Positions 1 through 10,020 are shown, counted from the first letter of the stretch. The stretch: 64,000 nt of DNA from Bacilli bacterium (GCA_024408105.1 JAKSVG010000003.1:1-64000); one strand, 5' to 3'. The notes: generated by a model from the sequence alone, not told the origin. Program-made: numbers and translations.

Positions 1-1
1 T

Positions 2-805
2 ATGAAAATCAACAATAACATCCGCCTTGATGGTAATGAAATCCAAATTCCTAAAGTAGGCAGAGTTAAAATTGTAGTATCTCGTTTTATGCCTGAATCA
101 TTCTCTTTTACCACAGTCACCATCTCTAGAGTTGCAAACAGGTACTTTGTGACATTGACTGGCGAAGAAGATAATCCAAATGCCGAATTATTTGACATGT
201 TAGAAAAACTGGATGTAAATAATTCAATCGGATTAGATTTTTCTTTGTCGCATCTTTACGTTGATAGCGATGGCAATCATGCTGATATGCCAAAGTATCT
301 CCAAACCAGTTTAGAGAAGTTGGCAAAACTAACTAGAAGAGCATCAAAATGTCAAAAGGGTAGCAAGAACTCCATCAAATCTTGGCAAAAAGTCAAAAAA
401 CTTCAACTCCATATTTCTAATTCAAGAAAAGATTTTTTGCATAAAGAATCTAGAAAACTTGCAAACAAATACGATTATGTTTTTGTAGAAAACCTAGATT
501 TGAAATCAATGCAATCAAAAGATATAAAAATGAAGTTAGGAAGAAATGTTTCTGATCGAGCGTTTGGAACTTTTGTTAGTTTCCTAGATTACAAATTAAG
601 ATGGTTAGGTAAAGAATTAATAAAAGTAGATAAATATTTCCCATCTAGTAAAACATGTAGCGATTGTGGTTACATCAATAAAGAATTAAAATTAGATGAT
701 AGAGATTGGGTTTGTCCTATCTGTGGTAAAAAACACGATAGAGACAAAAATGCTGCAATCAATATCAAAAAAGAAGGAATTAGATTAGTACTTCAAAAAC
801 AATAG
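2..805 (+). CDS. tnpB: TnpB RNA-guided endonuclease, 5'-truncated by window edge
   Basis: This is the C-terminal two thirds or so of a TnpB/OrfB nuclease; family members are about 370 residues and 267 are visible, so the ATG at position 2 is probably internal. The RuvC catalytic residues are readable: Asp79 in IGLDFS, Glu163 in VFVENLD, and Asp246/Asp248 in DRDKNAA. A zinc ribbon (CSDCG then CPICG) lies between the second and third RuvC motifs. All acidic residues are kept, so the enzyme is predicted to be active, unlike RuvC-dead TnpB-derived regulators. TnpB proteins cleave DNA guided by an RNA made from the element's right end, and this has been linked to transposon retention. The stop (TAG, 803-805) runs straight into the hairpin-rich right end. 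Confidence 0.93.
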   Translation: MKINNNIRLDGNEIQIPKVGRVKIVVSRFMPESFSFTTVTISRVANRYFVTLTGEEDNPNAELFDMLEKLDVNNSIGLDFSLSHLYVDSDGNHADMPKYLQTSLEKLAKLTRRASKCQKGSKNSIKSWQKVKKLQLHISNSRKDFLHKESRKLANKYDYVFVENLDLKSMQSKDIKMKLGRNVSDRAFGTFVSFLDYKLRWLGKELIKVDKYFPSSKTCSDCGYINKELKLDDRDWVCPICGKKHDRDKNAAINIKKEGIRLVLQKQ

Positions 806-928
806 TGGTAGTCCACCAAACCGTAGGAACTACGGGGTTAGCCTATAGATACTGAAATCCGTTAGGATTCTTGAGTAGGAATCCCCCATCTTCAAAACAT
901 GTTAATGTTTAAGTGGCGGGAGGTTCAA
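800..928 (+). ncRNA. Probable omega-RNA (TnpB guide RNA scaffold) at transposon right end
   Basis: A run of hairpins follows the tnpB stop: TGGT/ACCA around 807-818, a perfect CCGTAG-GAA-CTACGG at 821-835, AATCC-gtta-GGATT at 856-869, and a long imperfect stem starting GAATCCCCC (879) and closing at GGAGGTTC (919-926), capped by AAACAT-gtta-ATGTTT (895-910). This layout matches omega-RNAs, whose scaffold ends at the RE and whose guide is the flanking host DNA. The guide would begin at about 929 and cover the glgC ribosome binding site and start codon. The 5' end probably lies inside tnpB. Confidence 0.65.
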
Positions 929-941
929 AAAGGAGAGGGCT

Positions 942-2075
942 ATGTCAGAAAAATTGGTCGCAATGATTCTAGCTGGCGGCAAAGGCACACGCCTTGAAGC
1001 ATTAACTAAAAAAATTGCTAAACCTGCAGTTAGTTTTGGCGCTAAATATCGCATTATCGATTTTCCATTGTCGAATTGTGCAAATTCAGGCATTAATACT
1101 GTTGGCGTTCTTATGCAGTATGAGTCTGTTGGTTTAGAACAATACATTGGTAATGGTGGAAAATGGGGTTTGAATGGTGTTCGTTCATTAACAACGACAT
1201 TAACACCAAGGCAAACTGAAGAAGGACTCAGCTGGTTTAAAGGAACTGCTGATGCAATTTATTGCAATATTGATTTTCTTGACCAGTGCGATTCTGAAAA
1301 TGTTTTAATTCTCTCTGGCGATCATATTTATTCAACAACATTCGATGAAATGCTTAGACAGCACGAAGAAAGCAATGCTGATTGTACAATTGCTGTTTAT
1401 CAAGTTCCTATTGAAGAAGCAAGTAGGTTTGGAATCCTTGTTACGGACAAAAAGAACCAAATTGTTGAATTTCAAGAAAAGCCTGCTCATCCAATCTCGA
1501 ACCTAGCTAGTATGGGTATTTATATTTTTAAATATAAAACACTACGTAGGTATTTATTAGATGATGCAAAAAACGAAAAATCTTCGCACGACTTTGGAAA
1601 AGACATTATTCCGACGATGTTAAAAGATGGACGAAAGATGATGGCTTATGTTTATGATGGCTATTGGAAAGATGTTGGAACAATTGCTTCCTTGCATCAA
1701 GCCAATATGGATCTTCTTCATGAAGGAACAACATTAGACGATATTACACATGGAAATCGAATTTATAGTGAAGATACTAACTCACACCCTCAATATATAG
1801 GTGCGCATGCAAGTGTTAAGCACTCATTAATTAATCAGGGTGCCATTATTCTAGGTGATGTTAGCGAATCAGTGATATCTAACGAAGTTGTTGTTTACGA
1901 AAATGCTAAAGTTATCAATTCTGTTTTGATGACTGGAGTAAAAATTCGAAAAGGCGCAATAGTTAGAAATGCTGTTTTAGCGCCTGGTTCTGTTGTTGGA
2001 GAAAATGAAGAAGTAAGCGCTCCTGATGGAGAAGTGATTTTATATTCGAAAAAGGTGGTGAAGAGTCATGAGTAG
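942..2075 (+). CDS. glgC: Glucose-1-phosphate adenylyltransferase GlgC
   Basis: Makes ADP-glucose from glucose-1-phosphate and ATP, the committed step of bacterial glycogen synthesis. The 377-residue protein has the N-terminal nucleotide-binding motif AGGKGTRLEALTKKIAKPAV, the sugar-binding stretch EFQEKP, and a C-terminal left-handed beta-helix with hexapeptide repeats (from about residue 285). The start is supported by AGGAGAG 5 nt upstream. It is the first gene of a tightly coupled run (glgD overlaps its last 8 nt). A TnpB element ends about 13 nt upstream, so the native promoter has probably been displaced, or transcription now enters from the element. Confidence 0.96.
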   Translation: MSEKLVAMILAGGKGTRLEALTKKIAKPAVSFGAKYRIIDFPLSNCANSGINTVGVLMQYESVGLEQYIGNGGKWGLNGVRSLTTTLTPRQTEEGLSWFKGTADAIYCNIDFLDQCDSENVLILSGDHIYSTTFDEMLRQHEESNADCTIAVYQVPIEEASRFGILVTDKKNQIVEFQEKPAHPISNLASMGIYIFKYKTLRRYLLDDAKNEKSSHDFGKDIIPTMLKDGRKMMAYVYDGYWKDVGTIASLHQANMDLLHEGTTLDDITHGNRIYSEDTNSHPQYIGAHASVKHSLINQGAIILGDVSESVISNEVVVYENAKVINSVLMTGVKIRKGAIVRNAVLAPGSVVGENEEVSAPDGEVILYSKKVVKSHE

Positions 2076-3198
2076 TAAAGTGGTTGGAATCTTAAATTTG
2101 TACGATTCGCCAAATCTTGGTCCTTTAACCGAAACTAGAACGCTTGGTTCAACCTCATTCTTAGGAAGATTTGCGTTGATGGATTTTTCATTGTCATGTT
2201 TTACAAATTCAGGTTTTAATAACATTAATATTTTAGTTAAAGACAATTTTAGAAGTGTTTCTAAACATGCAGGATCACTAAAAACTTGGGTTAATAATAC
2301 CAAATTAGGTCGTCAAAACATCTTAATAAATGAAAAGGGCATTCGTAATCCAAAAGATAATACCGATTTGGAATGCCTATTGCAAAATGACTGGGTGCTA
2401 TATGAAGCCAAGGCTGAAGTTGTAGTTATAATGCCTGCTCATATCATTACTCAAATGGACTTGCGACCAGTTATTGAAAAACATTTAGAAAAAGATACTG
2501 ATGTAACTATTGTTTATTCGCATATTCATAATGCGGATGAGACTTTCTCAACCTCAAATATTTTGAAAATCGCAGACAATAAAGTCGTTTCTTTTAGAAA
2601 AAACAACCAAAAAGCAAAAGAAGCGAATGTTTCTTTAGAAACATATGTAATTGGAATAAATACATTGCAAAGGATTCTTCATAATGCAGATTTGCTAAAA
2701 CTCAAATCATTAAAAAAGGTTATTGAGGCTTTGGTGAAAAATAAATCTGCTCGTATTGAGGGATATGAATATTCTGGATATTGTAGATGTGTGGATACAT
2801 TCGAACATTTTGTTGAATATTCATTTGAGCTTCTTGATAACAATGTTTCTAAGCAGCTTTATGGTCAGACCAATGATAAATTCTGGCCTATTTACACTCT
2901 TACTCATAACACGCAGCCTACATTATATGGAGAGCATGCAAAAGTTAAAAATTCATTTGTCGCAAATGGATCAAAAGTTGATGGAACAGTTGAAAATTCA
3001 ATAATTTCTCGTGACGTGGTTATTGCTAAAGGAGCTGTAATTAAAAATTCAATAATTTTTACTGGTACATATGTAGATGCCGGTGCGAAAATTAATAACT
3101 GTGTTATTGATAAATATTGTCATATTGCATCAAAAGCAGTAATTGAGGGAAGAAAAACAAGTTTGGTTTATATTGAGCAAGGAAAGTTGGTTAAATGA
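2068..3198 (+). CDS. glgD: GlgD, regulatory paralogue of ADP-glucose pyrophosphorylase
   Basis: A GlgC paralogue that in Bacillota usually pairs with GlgC. At 376 residues it keeps the nucleotidyltransferase fold and beta-helix tail, but the canonical AGGxGTRL loop is replaced by NLYDSPNLGPLTETRTLGS, so it is expected to be catalytically weak or non-catalytic and to modulate GlgC. Start ATG overlaps the end of glgC and stop overlaps the start of glgA (4 nt), indicating translational coupling and a probable 1:1 complex. Confidence 0.93.
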   Translation: MSSKVVGILNLYDSPNLGPLTETRTLGSTSFLGRFALMDFSLSCFTNSGFNNINILVKDNFRSVSKHAGSLKTWVNNTKLGRQNILINEKGIRNPKDNTDLECLLQNDWVLYEAKAEVVVIMPAHIITQMDLRPVIEKHLEKDTDVTIVYSHIHNADETFSTSNILKIADNKVVSFRKNNQKAKEANVSLETYVIGINTLQRILHNADLLKLKSLKKVIEALVKNKSARIEGYEYSGYCRCVDTFEHFVEYSFELLDNNVSKQLYGQTNDKFWPIYTLTHNTQPTLYGEHAKVKNSFVANGSKVDGTVENSIISRDVVIAKGAVIKNSIIFTGTYVDAGAKINNCVIDKYCHIASKAVIEGRKTSLVYIEQGKLVK

Positions 3199-4628
3199 GA
3201 ATCGCAATGATAACCTCAGAAGCTAATCCATTATGCAAAAGTGGTGGTTTAGCAGATGTAACATATTCATTATCAAGAGAACTTAACTCTAGTAAAGAAG
3301 AAGCAATCATTATTCTTCCGTATTACAAAAAAATTAAAGAAAAAGTTCTTAATGTCTCTTTTTTAGGCTACACATATGTTGATATGTCGTGGAGAAGGCA
3401 ATACATAGGAATATTTAAAACGACAATTGATGGAATAAATTATTATCTTTTAGATAATGAATATTATTTTTATCGCGATGAAATGTATGGCTATAATGAT
3501 GACCAAGAGCGTTTTGCTTATTTCTCTTTAGCATCTTTAGAGGCACTTAAATATATCGATTTTAAACCAGATATTATTCATGTCCATGACTGGCAAGGTG
3601 GTATGATTCCCTGCTTATTAAAAGAGAAATACAATAAAGATCCTTTTTATCAAGGAATTCATACTGTATTAACTATCCATAACCCAGCTTTTAAAGGATA
3701 TATGGATAAATATTATTTGAATAATTTTTATGGTTTAAGTGATGAATTATTTGATAAAGGGTTGGTCAGATTTGAAGGACAAGTTAGTACATTAAAAAGC
3801 GCAATTGTTTATGCTGATATGATATCTACCGTCTCTCCAACTCATCGAAACGAATTGTTAACTTCTGAATTCTCGCATGGATTAAATGGCGCACTATCGT
3901 TAAGAAAAGATGATTTTGTTGGCATTATCAATGGTTTAGATGTCGTTGAATTTAATCCCAGTAGTGATTCAAAAATAATAAAAACATATAACTCAAGGAC
4001 ATTTTTAAGTGGCAAAAATGAAAATAAAAATGATTTACTTTCTGCGTTTAATTTGCCACATAATGATGGCCCATTATTTGGTCTTGTAAGTCGACTTACT
4101 TGGCAAAAAGGAATTGATCTTGTTGTGTCAAATATATCCTATCTTGTTTCACAAGGCGCGTCAGTTGTTATTCTTGGAAACGGAGAAAAAGACCTAGAGC
4201 AAAAATTTCAAATGCTTAGGGATAAGTATCCTGATAGGGTTGGAATCTATATTGGCTATAATGATTCGTTAGCTCATAAGGTGTATGCGGGAAGCGATTT
4301 CTTCTTAATGCCTTCGTTATTTGAGCCGTGCGGAATTGGCCAAATTATTGCGCAACGTTACGGTACGCTTCCTCTTGTTAGAGAAACCGGTGGGCTTGTT
4401 GACACTGTTAATGGATATAATGGCAATAATATCGAAACTGCAACAGGGTTTAGCTTTAGGGATTATGATGGCATTGCACTTGGCTATTCAATCAATCAAG
4501 CACTTGAGGTTTATAAGAATAAAGAAATATTTAAAACAATGATAAAAAACGCAATGATTCTTGATAGATCTTGGAAATCTTCTATGAACGAATACGTTGC
4601 TTTATATAGAAAGGCTGTTAAAAAATGA
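3195..4628 (+). CDS. glgA: Glycogen synthase GlgA (ADP-glucose-dependent)
   Basis: Transfers glucose from ADP-glucose to the growing alpha-1,4-glucan. The 477-residue GT5 enzyme begins with the ADP-glucose-binding motif KSGGLADV (residues about 16-23), followed by the GT-B N-domain with HVHDWQGG. The C-domain contains [11 protein letters not shown] and the catalytic EPCGIGQI region (typically EPCGLTQ). It overlaps glgD by 4 nt at its start and leuS by 4 nt (ATGA) at its end. The branching enzyme and phosphorylase are encoded about 33 kb away, so the pathway is split between two loci. Confidence 0.96.
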   Translation: MRIAMITSEANPLCKSGGLADVTYSLSRELNSSKEEAIIILPYYKKIKEKVLNVSFLGYTYVDMSWRRQYIGIFKTTIDGINYYLLDNEYYFYRDEMYGYNDDQERFAYFSLASLEALKYIDFKPDIIHVHDWQGGMIPCLLKEKYNKDPFYQGIHTVLTIHNPAFKGYMDKYYLNNFYGLSDELFDKGLVRFEGQVSTLKSAIVYADMISTVSPTHRNELLTSEFSHGLNGALSLRKDDFVGIINGLDVVEFNPSSDSKIIKTYNSRTFLSGKNENKNDLLSAFNLPHNDGPLFGLVSRLTWQKGIDLVVSNISYLVSQGASVVILGNGEKDLEQKFQMLRDKYPDRVGIYIGYNDSLAHKVYAGSDFFLMPSLFEPCGIGQIIAQRYGTLPLVRETGGLVDTVNGYNGNNIETATGFSFRDYDGIALGYSINQALEVYKNKEIFKTMIKNAMILDRSWKSSMNEYVALYRKAVKK

Positions 4629-7027
4629 GTTACGATCATAAGAAAATTGAACAAAAATGGTTAAAGGTTTACGAAGATGAAAAACCGTTCTTTTGCGATA
4701 CATATGATTTTTCAAAACCTAAATACTACGTATTAGATATGTTTCCTTACCCATCTGGACAAGGATTACATGTCGGCCATCCAGAAGGCTACACTGCAAC
4801 AGACATTGTTGCACGTATGAAAAGAATGCAAGGATACAATGTTCTCCACCCAATGGGTTGGGATTCCTTTGGTCTTCCTGCTGAGCAATTTGCAATTAAA
4901 AATAATCGTCATCCTGACGAATTTACTCAAAAAAATATTGCTAATTTCAAACGTCAAATAAAATCACTTGGATTTTCTTACGATTGGAGCAAAGAAATTG
5001 CGACAAGCGATCCGAGTTATTATAAATGGACGCAATGGATTTTTACTGAACTTTATAAGAATGATTTAGCATATGTTTCAAATGTCCCTGTAAATTTTTG
5101 CCCAGAACTTGGAACAGTGCTAGCAAACGAAGAAGTTATTGATGGCAAAAGTGAACGTGGTGGATTCCCAGTTATTAAGATGCCAATGAGACAATGGGTT
5201 TTAAGCATCACAAAATATGCTGATAAACTTCTTGAAGGACTTGATGGATTGGATTGGCCAAAATCAACTCTTGCTATGCAAGAAAATTGGATTGGAAAAA
5301 GCTTAGGTGCAGAAATTACATTCAAAGTTTTTGGCACTAATAAATCATTTAATGTATTTACAACTCGTGCCGATACATTGTTTGGATGTACATATTGCTG
5401 TTTAGCGCCTGAACATCCGTTAGTCAAAGAATTAGCAAGTAAAGAGCAACTTCCTGAAGTCTTAAAATACATTGATTCCATTAAGAGCAAATCTGATATG
5501 GAAAGAACAGAACTTAACAAAGACAAAACAGGAGTATTTATTGGAGCGTACGCTATTAATCCTATCAATGGTAAAAAGGTCCCAATTTTTGCTGCTGATT
5601 ATGTTTTATATGGTTATGGCAGTGGCGCAGTTATGGCTGTTCCAACACATGATCAAAGAGATTATGAGTTTGCAAAGAAACATAATTTAGAATTCATTCA
5701 AGTTCTTGAAGGAGATGTTTCAAAAGAGGCAATGGAATTAGACGCAAAACATATAAATAGTGATTTTGCAAATGGGATGAATATTGCCGACGCAAAGAAA
5801 GCGATCATTTCTAAACTCGAAACTCTTGGCGCTGGAAAAAGCAAAGTTAATTATAAATTAAGAGACTGGATATTCTCTCGTCAAAGATATTGGGGAGAAC
5901 CAATTCCTGTAACTTTCTTTGATGATGGAAAGGTTGAAACGCTTGATGTTAAAGAATTACCATTAACACTTCCTCAAATGGATAAATATGCTCCTAGCGG
6001 TGATGGATCATCCCCATTAAAAAATGCAACAAATTGGGTGAATGTTGATGTTGGTGGTAGACATGGTATTAGAGAAACTAATACAATGCCTCAATGGGCT
6101 GGCTCATGCTGGTATTATATCCGTTATATTGATCCAAAGAATAATGATGCATTTGCTGATCCAAAATTAATAAAACATTGGTTGCCAGTAGATTTATATA
6201 TTGGTGGTGCTGAACACGCAGTTTTGCACTTACTTTATTCTCGTTTTTGGCATAAATTCTTATTTGATAAAGGCTATGTTTTCACAAGTGAGCCTTATAA
6301 AAAGTTATTCCACCAAGGAATGATTCTTGGAGAAAATAATGAGAAGATGTCTAAATCCCGTGGCAATGTAATAAATCCTGATGATATTGTCAATAATTAC
6401 GGTGCTGACTCTTTACGTTTATTTGAAATGTTTGCAGGACCATTAGAAGAAAGTTTTCCCTGGTCAACAACAGGCATTGCTGGTGCAAGACGTTTTATCG
6501 AACGTGTATATAGATTATATACTGATGAAGAATTTGTTAATAAAATGAGTGACGAAAACTCTCATGAACTTGATTTTGCATATAATGCAACAGTTAAAAA
6601 AGTTACATCTGATTTTGAAACACTTCAAATCAATACAGCTATTTCACAAATGATGATTTTTGTTAATGCATTATATAAAGCAAATAGCATCTATAAGCCA
6701 TATTTAGAAGGCTTTATTAAGATGTTCTCATGTGTATGCCCGTTTGTTGGTGAAGAATTATTTGAAAAATTGACTGGAAAACATCTAGTTGATTATGAGA
6801 AATGGCCTCAATATAACGAAGCCTGTTTGGTACTAGATACGGTCAAAATGGCTGTTTCTGTAAATGGTAAACCTCGTGGAATTATTGAAGTCAAAAAAGA
6901 TATCTCTGATGAGGAAGTTAAAAATCTTGCCTTAGAACTTGATGGTGTTAAGCGTCATATAGATGGAAAAGAGATTAAACGTATCATTGTTGTGAAAGGA
7001 AAAATTGTAAACATTGTCGCTATATAA
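4625..7027 (+). CDS. leuS: Leucyl-tRNA synthetase
   Basis: Charges tRNA-Leu. The 800-residue class I enzyme has the HIGH-type motif HVGH (in [18 protein letters not shown]), the CP1 editing insertion with TTRADTLFG and [12 protein letters not shown], a [11 protein letters not shown] core motif and the KMSKS loop ([10 protein letters not shown]). Its start codon overlaps the glgA stop (ATGA) and no T-box leader or terminator precedes it. Its expression therefore appears tied to the glycogen operon, unlike thrS, pheS and ileS here, which all have T-boxes. Confidence 0.97.
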   Translation: MSYDHKKIEQKWLKVYEDEKPFFCDTYDFSKPKYYVLDMFPYPSGQGLHVGHPEGYTATDIVARMKRMQGYNVLHPMGWDSFGLPAEQFAIKNNRHPDEFTQKNIANFKRQIKSLGFSYDWSKEIATSDPSYYKWTQWIFTELYKNDLAYVSNVPVNFCPELGTVLANEEVIDGKSERGGFPVIKMPMRQWVLSITKYADKLLEGLDGLDWPKSTLAMQENWIGKSLGAEITFKVFGTNKSFNVFTTRADTLFGCTYCCLAPEHPLVKELASKEQLPEVLKYIDSIKSKSDMERTELNKDKTGVFIGAYAINPINGKKVPIFAADYVLYGYGSGAVMAVPTHDQRDYEFAKKHNLEFIQVLEGDVSKEAMELDAKHINSDFANGMNIADAKKAIISKLETLGAGKSKVNYKLRDWIFSRQRYWGEPIPVTFFDDGKVETLDVKELPLTLPQMDKYAPSGDGSSPLKNATNWVNVDVGGRHGIRETNTMPQWAGSCWYYIRYIDPKNNDAFADPKLIKHWLPVDLYIGGAEHAVLHLLYSRFWHKFLFDKGYVFTSEPYKKLFHQGMILGENNEKMSKSRGNVINPDDIVNNYGADSLRLFEMFAGPLEESFPWSTTGIAGARRFIERVYRLYTDEEFVNKMSDENSHELDFAYNATVKKVTSDFETLQINTAISQMMIFVNALYKANSIYKPYLEGFIKMFSCVCPFVGEELFEKLTGKHLVDYEKWPQYNEACLVLDTVKMAVSVNGKPRGIIEVKKDISDEEVKNLALELDGVKRHIDGKEIKRIIVVKGKIVNIVAI

Positions 7028-7028
7028 T

Positions 7029-7793
7029 ATGAATAACTCTCATTTAATGGTTGATGTTGGAAATTCAACAATCAATTTTGGAATATTTGTTGATGGCAAA
7101 TTAGCACAATCTTTTAATGTTAAATCTGATATTGATCATGTTGCTAAATTGTCTACAATATTAGGCGATATTATCAAAGATAAAAGCCTTAATATCCGTG
7201 ATTTTGTTGGTGGTTTAATCTGCAGTGTTGTTCCTTCCTATAATAAGAATATTCATGACGCTATTTTAAAAACATTTAAAATCGATGTTCAAATTATGGA
7301 TCATTCATACTTTGATGATTTAAAAATTATTGCCGATAATCGAAAAGAAGTAGGCTTTGATTTAATTGCTGATGTTGTTTTTGCAAATACTTTTTCGCAT
7401 TATCCATGCTTAATTATTGATTTAGGTACAATCACAAAATATATTCTGGTTGATGAATGTGGCACTCTATCTGGCGTTTCATTTTGTCCTGGAGTTGAAG
7501 TCTCCTTTGATTCCATGAGAAATGCAACAGCTCAATTGCCGTCAATCGATAAAATAGAAAGGCCAAACAAGTTATTCGGCAACAATACCAATGAAGCATT
7601 AATTTGTGGCGTATTTCATTCCAATATTGGAGCAATTAAAGAATTTGCAAATAAAGCCGAATCAAGATATGGAAAAATTAAAAAAATTCTTACCGGAGGC
7701 TTATCTAAATATTTTGCTGATGAATTTAAAGATTTTATATTTGATGAAAATGTTACCCTTAAGGGTATTTACGAAATATACAAGAAAAATTGA
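7029..7793 (+). CDS. coaX: Type III pantothenate kinase CoaX
   Basis: Phosphorylates pantothenate, the first step of CoA synthesis. The ASKHA-type fold is marked by the phosphate-binding motif MVDVGNSTINFG near the N-terminus, IDLGTITKYI in the middle, CPGVEVSFDSM, and LTGGLSKYF near the C-terminus. The ATG at 7029, just after the leuS stop, gives 254 residues, matching the family length; a TTG at 7014 inside leuS would be less likely. Type III kinases are typically not feedback-inhibited by CoA. The last pathway step (CoaE) is fused to MutM elsewhere in the window. Confidence 0.93.
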   Translation: MNNSHLMVDVGNSTINFGIFVDGKLAQSFNVKSDIDHVAKLSTILGDIIKDKSLNIRDFVGGLICSVVPSYNKNIHDAILKTFKIDVQIMDHSYFDDLKIIADNRKEVGFDLIADVVFANTFSHYPCLIIDLGTITKYILVDECGTLSGVSFCPGVEVSFDSMRNATAQLPSIDKIERPNKLFGNNTNEALICGVFHSNIGAIKEFANKAESRYGKIKKILTGGLSKYFADEFKDFIFDENVTLKGIYEIYKKN

Positions 7794-7802
7794 GGTGCTG
7801 TT

Positions 7803-9146
7803 ATGAACTACTATTCACTAATGAAACCATATAAGCAAGAAATGGTTGAAAAATTATGCGAGCTTTTAAAAATCCCATCTGTTTTAGATGAAAAAAGCGC
7901 TACATCAACTATGCCTTTTGGCAAAGGCGTTGATGATGCCCTTAAGTATGTTGGCAAACTTGGTGAGCAACTTGGATTTAAAGTTGATTATTGTGATGGT
8001 TATGCTACTGAACTTACAATTGGTACAGGCGATAAGTTAATTAGCATTTTTGCGCATACTGATGTTGTTCCCGCTACTGGTACATGGAAATATGGGCCAT
8101 TTGAGCCAACTATTGTTAAAAACAAACTTTACGCAAGGGGAAGCAGCGATGATAAAGGACCATTTATTGCTTCATTATATGCTGTAAAAGCATTATTTGA
8201 TAAAGGTCTAGTAAATAACTATCGCGTTCGTCTTGTTGTTGGTGGAGATGAAGAAAGTGGTTCTAGATGCTTAGTTCATTATTTTGAAAAACTAAAAAAA
8301 GAAAACCCTACATATGGCTTTACTCCTGATAGTGATTTTCCTCTTATTTATGGCGAGAAAGGAATTACAGACTTTGAAACAACTCTAAAAATTGATATCC
8401 CACATGTAAATTCAATAAAAGGAGGAGTTGTAACAAACGCTGTATGCGATAAAGTTATTGTGAACATGGATAAATTCGATGACTTTATTTGTTACTTAAA
8501 AGAGCAAAAAATAGATTTTGAAATAAGTGGAAATGATATAACGTTTATTGGAAAAGCTGTTCACGGTAGTACTCCTGAACTTGGTAAAAATGCAGCATTA
8601 ATAGCTTTGAAATCATTAGGTGATTTCTATAAAATAGAAAAATTATCAAATATTGGAGAAAAATTATTAGACACATCAGGAAAATCATTTAACGGATATT
8701 CTCATTCAAAATTACTTGGTGACACAACTTATTGTGTTGGAATAATTAATTACGAAAATGGTAATTTGTATTTTACAGTTAATTTCAGATTTAACGAACT
8801 AGTGAATCCTGAAGAGTTTATGAAAAATCTTGATAAAGAGCTTTTAGTTACATCAAAAATGGATGGTGTATCAAAAGTTTTACTATTTGATCCAAAATGC
8901 AAAATGGTTAAAACAATGATGAAAGCTTATAGAGCCGAAACTCATGATAGAACTAAGCCATTAACTACTGGTGGTGGAACATATGCTAAACATGCTGCAA
9001 ACACAGTTGCTTTTGGTGCACAATTTCCACACGCCGAATTTACAATGCATGAACCTAATGAATACATCAATTTAGATGACTTATTTATGTCTTCTGTAAT
9101 TTACGCTCACGCAATTAAGCTACTAGGAGAACTAGATGAGAACTAA
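7803..9146 (+). CDS. pepV: M20-family dipeptidase, PepV-like
   Basis: A cytosolic zinc dipeptidase/deacylase of the M20A family. Metal-binding landmarks are FAHTDVVP, RGSSDDKGP and GGDEESGSR, with a C-terminal GGGTYAKHA segment typical of PepV. Length (447 aa) fits PepV (about 465). A GAGGTG ribosome binding site overlaps the coaX stop, 7 nt from the ATG. It probably recycles amino acids from imported dipeptides, in keeping with a scavenging lifestyle. The exact substrate cannot be read from sequence. Confidence 0.9.
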   Translation: MNYYSLMKPYKQEMVEKLCELLKIPSVLDEKSATSTMPFGKGVDDALKYVGKLGEQLGFKVDYCDGYATELTIGTGDKLISIFAHTDVVPATGTWKYGPFEPTIVKNKLYARGSSDDKGPFIASLYAVKALFDKGLVNNYRVRLVVGGDEESGSRCLVHYFEKLKKENPTYGFTPDSDFPLIYGEKGITDFETTLKIDIPHVNSIKGGVVTNAVCDKVIVNMDKFDDFICYLKEQKIDFEISGNDITFIGKAVHGSTPELGKNAALIALKSLGDFYKIEKLSNIGEKLLDTSGKSFNGYSHSKLLGDTTYCVGIINYENGNLYFTVNFRFNELVNPEEFMKNLDKELLVTSKMDGVSKVLLFDPKCKMVKTMMKAYRAETHDRTKPLTTGGGTYAKHAANTVAFGAQFPHAEFTMHEPNEYINLDDLFMSSVIYAHAIKLLGELDEN

Positions 9147-9750
9147 ATATAAACAATGGGCAGTTGATTATCTTAATGAACATAAAGAAATTACCATTGA
9201 AAAAATAGATTTAAATCAGCCATTTTTTAAGAAAGACTTATGCATCGAGGTTGGCTCAGGCAAAGGAGATTTTATTTTAAATTTTTCTTCTAAAAATTTG
9301 ACCAAATCTTTTATTGCTATTGAGCGAGTTGATACTGTTGCTGGAATGATGGCAAAAAAACTTATTGAAGCTGAATCAAAAAATGTATTAATTTTCCCTC
9401 ATGATGCAAAATTAATTTTTGACCAAATCGGTGAAAACAAAGTAGATACAATTTTCCTAAACTTTGTTGATCCATGGCCAAAGAAAAAACACGCCAAAAG
9501 AAGATTAACATTTCATACATTTTTAGAAAGTTATTATCACATTTTAAAGCCTGGTGGTTTATTAATTTTTAAAAGTGATAATGATGGCTTGTACGATTTT
9601 ACATTAGAAGAAATTCAAACCACTAAGTTTGCTATGATATCAAACGAACCGGATTATTCTTTTGATGAAAGCCAAGATGCAATGACAGAATATGAAAGGA
9701 AATTCCGTGATTTAGGACAACCAATTCATAGAATTGTTTTAAAAAAATAA
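9136..9750 (+). CDS. trmB: tRNA (guanine-N7-)-methyltransferase TrmB
   Basis: SAM-dependent enzyme that makes m7G46 in the tRNA variable loop. The Rossmann SAM motif is IEVGSGKGDFI, followed by the family signature FVDPWPKKKHAKRR and KPGGLLIFKSD; the C-terminus contains TEYERKF. Length is 204 aa, slightly shorter than Bacillus TrmB because of a compact N-terminus. The start overlaps pepV by 11 nt and its TAA overlaps the ATG of the next gene (TAATG), so the three genes are translationally coupled. Confidence 0.95.
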   Translation: MRTKYKQWAVDYLNEHKEITIEKIDLNQPFFKKDLCIEVGSGKGDFILNFSSKNLTKSFIAIERVDTVAGMMAKKLIEAESKNVLIFPHDAKLIFDQIGENKVDTIFLNFVDPWPKKKHAKRRLTFHTFLESYYHILKPGGLLIFKSDNDGLYDFTLEEIQTTKFAMISNEPDYSFDESQDAMTEYERKFRDLGQPIHRIVLKK

Positions 9751-10019
9751 TGTATCATATTTATTACGATAGAAAGAATATTGGTGACATTTTAAGAATT
9801 AGTTTTGATAGTGAGCATTTACCTAATAAAACTGTTTTAAAAGATGACTTGAAAATCTCATATTTTGACGAGAAAGTTATTTCTATTGATATAAATAATT
9901 TTTCGAAAATCACGAGGATATTTTTTGAGGGTGAAATAATTGAACCATGCGATGAATTTCTCACTCTTGTTAATCACATATTAATTAATGCAGGCTTAGC
10001 GCCTTTGGAGGCAAAATAG
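9750..10019 (+). CDS. Small protein resembling the N-terminal (DUF4479) domain of YtpR
   Basis: An 89-residue protein beginning MYHIYYDRKNIGDILRISFD, which resembles the start of Bacillus YtpR (pattern fYNkegIGDvLlI). YtpR normally continues into an EMAP/OB tRNA-binding domain; here the protein stops after the first domain. Bacillus ytpR lies in the same chromosomal neighbourhood as trmB, which supports the assignment. The start is fused to the trmB stop (TAATG). Its end carries the ribosome binding site (GGAGG) for the next gene. Family assignment rests on a short N-terminal similarity and function is unknown. Confidence 0.5.
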   Translation: MYHIYYDRKNIGDILRISFDSEHLPNKTVLKDDLKISYFDEKVISIDINNFSKITRIFFEGEIIEPCDEFLTLVNHILINAGLAPLEAK

Positions 10020-10020
10020 A

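Larger units (their letters stand above)
1..928 (+). mobile_element. Right part of an IS200/IS605-type element carrying tnpB
   Basis: The element enters from the left window edge and contains the 3' part of tnpB followed by a hairpin-rich right end. The proposed right boundary is the TCAA at 925-928, directly after a long imperfect hairpin at 879-926; RE hairpins followed by a short cleavage tetranucleotide are typical of this family. The glgC ribosome binding site begins within 3 nt of this boundary, so the element sits between glgC and whatever originally preceded it. The left end and any tnpA lie outside the window. The exact boundary is inferred. Confidence 0.75.

Noticed and set aside
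2-805. TnpB as a RuvC-inactive regulator (TldR-like) repressing glgC
   Set aside because: All RuvC acidic residues (D79, E163, D246/D248) and the zinc ribbon are present, so an active nuclease is the simpler reading.
5053-5568. 171-codon open frame on the minus strand inside leuS
   Set aside because: Lies wholly antisense to a conserved synthetase, with no RBS, promoter or recognisable motif; a composition shadow.
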